From assembly GCA_001466705.2 (NCBI GenBank), contig LATX02000154.1, forward strand, positions 372,001 to 436,000: 64,000 nucleotides of DNA. The letters are read 5' to 3'. The DNA comes from Moniliophthora roreri (taxonomy: Eukaryota; Basidiomycota; Agaricomycetes; Agaricales; Marasmiaceae). The notes beneath the pieces are model-generated. The model was not told the origin of the DNA, did not search any database, and was given only the letters and a program-made list of their open reading frames with translations. This document shows, one piece after another, positions 59,971 to 64,000 of this stretch (position 1 is the first letter of the stretch; each line of letters starts with the position of its first letter). Made by a program: the position numbers and the translations under genes.

Positions 59971-61293
59971 TTGCATCAGTATCACAACATGTCCCATGCA
60001 TCTGCCTCCTCTAGCTCTGGCTCTTACAGTGTTTGTAGCCTCCCCGAACCTCCCTCCGGAAATCCTTCATTTTCCGACGATATCACATACACTGGTCCTT
60101 TCAATCCCTCTCCCTTTGAGCTTCTTTTCTTGGTCAATACCGGAGGACACGACGACTCCCTTCGAAACGTGTCTGTGGGCCAGCCCCACTTACAGTACGC
60201 CGTTGACGGTCTTATTCGCCTTCGGGCCCAACGTGCCTCCCTCAATGTGATCATTGAGGAGACAAATGTATATGTGGCTAATCTTGCTTTCAACGCAATG
60301 GCTGCAGGGCCAGCACCATTGATTTTACAGGGACCAATGACGGTACCGTCTTTCTCCACTCCCTCCGAAACCTCTGAACGACAACTCCCCACTTGTGACT
60401 CTCGGTTAGGTCCCCTCTCCCCGGATCTTTGCGATACAAACCCAAACGATCCAGAATTCTTACGAGCAGCAACGGCGTACCGTGCCAGGATCGGGGCAGC
60501 TGTGGAACTTGCCCGCGATCAATACTCCTTTTGTCCCCGTCATACCGGAGCAGAGCTTGTTTTACCTTGGCCGACTAGTCCTGCCCCCGTGGTCCCAAAA
60601 CTCGAGCCCCCCTCCAATTCTGATTCCATCAAATCCGAACCCTCTCCCGATTCCCCCTCCGAGTTACTCTACCCCTCCGACAGCACCAGCCGAGATTCCA
60701 GCCCCATCTACGCCCAGTCCATTGGTGTCGCCTTGGCATCTCCCTCTCCACCTGCTGAACCTCAGCCCGACCCTGCACCGACATCCTCTACCACAGACCC
60801 CTTCAACCCCTTCGACGTCGACGGTGAACCTCTCGCCCCCTCCACAGTACCTTTCTTGGCAAATGGACAATTCAACCCGGCCTTCGTCAGCATCAGGGAC
60901 GTCGCCAGAGCCAACCCAGGGGTACCAATCTATTCACAACCGTACACAAACGCCTGGGGTGACTGGACCCTGACCCGATACAGCCCCAGCAGCTTCAGTA
61001 TGGGACAACGAGACCATCTCCNTGGCATTGTAGTCTCCGACAAAGGCCGAATCGACTTCCTCAAACGAGCAATTCCAGGAGCACACAGCCTGTTAACTAC
61101 GATCTCTACAGGGGTGACTACGACGATGATCTCTACGGAGACGGAGAACAATGAAGAGACTGGCGGGGGAGAAGTGACGGACCCTGACGACTTAGTGCCA
61201 ATGTTTGTTGGCATACCTGACCACGAAGCTCAAGAGGTGACACTGCCTGACAGACGCGTTGTTCATGTAGTCAGAATGGGATCTGCTACGTAA
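59971..61293 (+). CDS. Third ORF of the gypsy element
   Basis: It begins three bases after the pol stop codon, in the same frame. The N-terminal 130 residues are Ser-rich and then structured (LLFLVNTGGHDDSLRNVSVG, LIRLRAQRASLNVIIEETNV). The middle has a probable helical part (PEFLRAATAYRARIGAAVE) followed by a long Pro/Ser-rich linker. The C-terminal part has LANGQFNPAFVSIRDVARAN and VPIYSQPYTNAWGDW. At the N (61022) a piece is missing; its equivalent at 62180-62390 encodes a Cys/His cluster (CPVCRLAYHHACNC and CKKCGLFAPGHIPWHC), suggesting a zinc-binding C-terminus. No membrane helix or signal peptide, so it is not an obvious envelope. Function unknown. Confidence 0.65.
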   Translation: MHQYHNMSHASASSSSGSYSVCSLPEPPSGNPSFSDDITYTGPFNPSPFELLFLVNTGGHDDSLRNVSVGQPHLQYAVDGLIRLRAQRASLNVIIEETNVYVANLAFNAMAAGPAPLILQGPMTVPSFSTPSETSERQLPTCDSRLGPLSPDLCDTNPNDPEFLRAATAYRARIGAAVELARDQYSFCPRHTGAELVLPWPTSPAPVVPKLEPPSNSDSIKSEPSPDSPSELLYPSDSTSRDSSPIYAQSIGVALASPSPPAEPQPDPAPTSSTTDPFNPFDVDGEPLAPSTVPFLANGQFNPAFVSIRDVARANPGVPIYSQPYTNAWGDWTLTRYSPSSFSMGQRDHLXGIVVSDKGRIDFLKRAIPGAHSLLTTISTGVTTTMISTETENNEETGGGEVTDPDDLVPMFVGIPDHEAQEVTLPDRRVVHVVRMGSAT

Positions 61294-61304
61294 GGACGGG
61301 CTGG

Positions 61305-61659
61305 TGTTACGAACTCATTTTCTTTTCTTTCTTTGTACTACCATGTGACCGTATTCCTTTCCTCTTTAGTTTTCCTTCTTCTTCATATGACTCTAAAACG
61401 GCTCTGATGTAGTGTGACTAATCGTTCTATACCTTTCCACAACGTTCTAGCACTTACAAACGAGTAAATACATTGTATCTATTTAAGGCCTCTAAAACTG
61501 GGTTATAGCTCTTCAGCTTGACCTGGTTAATCATACCTTGTGCTTGCTAAAGAACCTCTGATCTCTGAACGCTCGAACCCTCAAACTTGAACCTTGAACT
61601 TTGACTTTACCTGGTCGGTATTGTTGAGGTGTTGACGTTGCTGCGCAAGTGACGTAACA
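61305..61659 (+). mobile_element. Gypsy 3' LTR (355 bp)
   Basis: Same length and ends as the 5' LTR, followed by the target duplication CCATC at 61660-61664. Confidence 0.92.
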
Positions 61660-61664
61660 CCATC

Positions 61665-61853
61665 CCTCCAAGCAAATCAAAGACCATCTAGAACCTGTGA
61701 TTGTGGTCTAATGCCAGTTAAGGTGTCAACTACACAGGTACCTCTTGCAAGATCTTGGGTTATGAGCACTTGACAAGAGTAATAGTCCCATTCAACATTG
61801 ACCAATGAGAATGAGTGTCCATTAACACAGTTGTCAATGCGGGGCCCATAACC
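61665..61853. other. Right half of the gypsy target sequence
   Basis: Before insertion this followed 54069. A minus-strand open stretch (GYGPRIDNCVNGHSF, WDYYSCQVLITQDLARGTCV) looks protein-like, but I do not recognise it. It is cut by the next LTR at 61854. Confidence 0.3.
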
Positions 61854-62575
61854 TGTTGAGACAGAACGGAGATGTAAAGCGCAGTGGAGTGTGCTCAACT
61901 CACATTTGTACAAGAGCTTGCTAGAACCTTGAGGGTTGTAGAGGTGCAATGTGCAGAGTAGTCAATATAAATTGAACTAAGGAATGTAGCTACATACACG
62001 CTTGCTTTTATACTACTCTAGAGAATAAGTTCCANTTGGCAAATGGACAATTCAACCCGGCCTTCATCAGCATCAGGGACGTCGCCAGAGCCAACCCAGG
62101 GGTACCAATCTATTCACAACCGTACACAAACGCCTGGGGTGACTGGACCCTGACCCGATACAGCCCCAGCAGCTTCAGTATGGGACAACGAGACCATCTC
62201 CGAAACACCAGAACAAGTCAAACGGAGGGCGACGGTGAACGATGTCTATCAGTTTCTCTGTGCCCTGTGTGCCGACTGGCATACCACCACGCCTGCAACT
62301 GTCCACGCTACCGTTGCAAGAAGTGCGGACTATTTGCGCCTGGGCATATTCCTTGGCATTGTAGTCTCCGACCGAATGACTTCCTCAAACGAGCAATTCC
62401 AGGAGCACACAGCCTGTTAACTACGATCTCTACAGGGGTGACTACGACGATGATCTCTACGGAGACGGNAGAAGCTCAGGAACATACTTTGTAAGTTCCG
62501 TAGTTGATCACAGACACAAATAATACAATAACTATTCTACCTAGTTTAGTATAGTACAGGTACAGTGCTTCAACA
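61854..62575 (-). mobile_element. Copia LTR, split by a misplaced piece
   Basis: 61854-62034 matches the start and 62470-62575 the end of the 507-bp copia LTR. In between, bounded by single N bases at 62035 and 62469, is 433 bp of gypsy ORF3. The middle of the LTR is missing. Confidence 0.85.
62036..62468 (+). other. Misplaced piece of gypsy ORF3
   Basis: It repeats 60856-61140 (LANGQFNPAFISIRDVARAN onward) and includes the part missing at the N of 61022, with the Cys/His cluster from 62261 on (CPVCRLAYHHACNC, CKKCGLFAPGHIPWHC). It is bounded by N bases and sits in an unrelated LTR, so it is best read as a contig placed wrongly. Confidence 0.8.
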
Positions 62576-64000
62576 CCCTTGGGGTCAGTCATTTTATCTG
62601 GTAATAATATCGACTCAACCACTGATAGCTACTCTTTTCTGCAGCCTGACTGAGTCTCCTTGACATTCTTGGTATGTGATGCTGCAGGTGGACACTAGTG
62701 ATCTGTAAGCCGCTGTGCTCATCAGGTTCGTTCTCCATCCTTCCCTTCTGGATGAATCAGTATACCAATGATTTCACCAGGTGTTATCTCTCATGCAGTC
62801 GCATAGGGGTTCTCTTCATAATTTACATCATTATGTACTCTCATTTGTTACTTCACATGATGAATTTACTTGTGTTCCCTGTGCTTTGCTTTGACACTCA
62901 AAGTGTGATATAAGGAATAATATGTGACATATCCTCTGCTCCTGGTAAGAAGTCTAGTAAGTAGTTGAGTCCCTCCTGAGTAGCCATAGTGCTCATTACT
63001 GGTTATAACCCCCAATAACCTGGCATAACCCTCCAAACTCGTTATAACTCTTCAAATTTGTTGTAAGCCCTGTTACTAGCACTAGTCCCTGTCACTCACT
63101 ATATCATTTGCTGCTTGTCATATTACACCATACATGTTGTATTATCTGCTACTCATTGTATTATCCCCCACCCATCATATCTCCAGCAACTCATCACAAT
63201 CCTCGAGACCATTGGCACCAGGTATCAGGTGCTATATTACACTGGAGATTGATTATGGTTGGAGCTATAATCAATGGTGACCTTAATGGGGGATTGTCAC
63301 CAATCTCAAGGGTCAGTACCCAGTTATAACTTCCCCCAGATTTTGCTGATGATAGACAGAGCGAATGACTATCTATGTGAATCAGGAGTGACTTTCTCTC
63401 TTGTCTGAAATGGCATGGATAATCAGACTTTTGAGAAAGGACTAGCTGAATGGAGGAAGAGACACCCTGAGGAGGTCAATGAAGATGTGTAAAGCAGTCC
63501 ATTTGCTTTTATCACCTTCTCATATCAATGGTGAAGACTTTGATGTCATTCATGCCTATGCCAGACTTCTGGCAACGAGCTTCCCCACCACTCACCTCAA
63601 AACACATCGTACAGAGCTCTCTTCTACGTTACAGATCAATTGATCGCTCATTCCACTGTCTTTTGCATGTACAACTCCTGACACTGCGATGTCCTGAGAT
63701 CTTCATGCTCACTACTGTCTGTTAGGTATTGACGTGATTCGGATGACATGGCACTGTCCTCTCACTTTTGCTGATCTGCTGAGTGACCGGGAAAGGCACA
63801 GGTTACTGCAGCACAAGAATAATCAGTGCTTGCTGCCACCAATCAGAGTCCAAGTATCACCCTATTCTTATTCTTTTCATTTCCCCACAACCCGAACCAG
63901 AATGTTTTGAAAAAGAGGTACAGGTTTACAAGAGTACGACAGCAAGTGTACACTTTTATACATTTCTCTGTCTGCTTCGTTTCCGTTGTTCTGACCATGT
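62576..64000. other. AT-rich sequence with TTATAAC repeats, no clear gene
   Basis: At 62995-63340 there are many GGTTATAACC / CATAACCC phrases, ending in GATTTTGCTGATGAT, like the end of the small TIR element at 24457. This is probably a relative of that family, but its other end was not found. A short phrase FEKGLAEWRKRHPEEVNEDV ends in a stop near 63492. No family was recognised. Confidence 0.4.

Larger units (their letters stand above)
54070..61659 (+). mobile_element. Ty3/gypsy chromovirus with a third ORF
   Basis: The order is 5' LTR, Gag with CCHC knuckle, protease, reverse transcriptase, RNase H, integrase, chromodomain, a further ORF, 3' LTR. RT before integrase is the gypsy order and the terminal chromodomain marks a chromovirus. 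The 5-bp target duplication CCATC shows a true insertion. Internal duplications at N 55516 (348 bp) and N 58033 (293 bp) and a deletion at N 61022 are most likely assembly faults. Confidence 0.93.

Noticed and set aside
59971..61293. Gypsy third ORF as a retroviral envelope
   Set aside because: No signal peptide, no transmembrane helix, no furin-like site; Ser/Pro-rich with a zinc-like C-terminus instead.

Overview
The window looks like a gene-poor, repeat-rich piece of a basidiomycete (Agaricomycetes) chromosome. The evidence is the short 49-54 nt GT-AG introns, a class I hydrophobin, a fungal-type FAD oxidoreductase, several DUF6534-type multi-pass membrane proteins (a family expanded in mushrooms), and fungal Vps10 and Tup1 fragments. 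Seven single N bases (20220, 48111, 55516, 58033, 61022, 62035, 62469) mark contig joins, and most lie in retroelements where the assembly is visibly faulty.

Layout. 1-5.1 kb holds a broken class I terpene cyclase (+), a small hydrophobin with one frameshift (-), and an apparently intact FAD-dependent oxidoreductase (-). 5.8-10.3 kb holds two many-exon DUF6534 membrane-protein genes (+). 10.3-12.3 kb is repeat-like, with an inverted repeat and a lone C2H2 zinc-finger ORF. 12.3-14.9 kb and 24.3-28.1 kb are two copies of one segmental duplication, each carrying a DUF6534 gene; the first copy lost its 3' end in an internal deletion. Between them sits an 8.45-kb element (15118-23571) with 17-bp terminal inverted repeats. 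It carries a decayed, nearly full-length Vps10 sorting-receptor gene joined in frame to a Tup1 WD40 piece. A sugar-transporter fragment lies just outside it.

28-44 kb is mostly decayed DUF6534 relatives, diverged local duplications, one apparently intact DUF6534 gene (33.4-35.3 kb), a small TIR element (also present at 24.46 kb) and an 885-bp non-autonomous hAT-like element with a perfect 8-bp target duplication. 44.3-53.5 kb is a Ty1/copia retrotransposon on the minus strand whose polyprotein has about 870 extra codons between Gag and protease. 54.07-61.66 kb is a Ty3/gypsy chromovirus with 355-bp LTRs, a 5-bp target duplication (CCATC), a chromodomain and a third ORF after pol. The last 2 kb has a split copia LTR, into which a piece of gypsy ORF3 appears to have been mis-scaffolded, and AT-rich repeat sequence.

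The host genes do not form one pathway. The likely working genes are the FAD oxidoreductase and three or four DUF6534 proteins, plus perhaps the hydrophobin if its frameshift is a sequencing error. No tRNA, rRNA or CRISPR was recognised.
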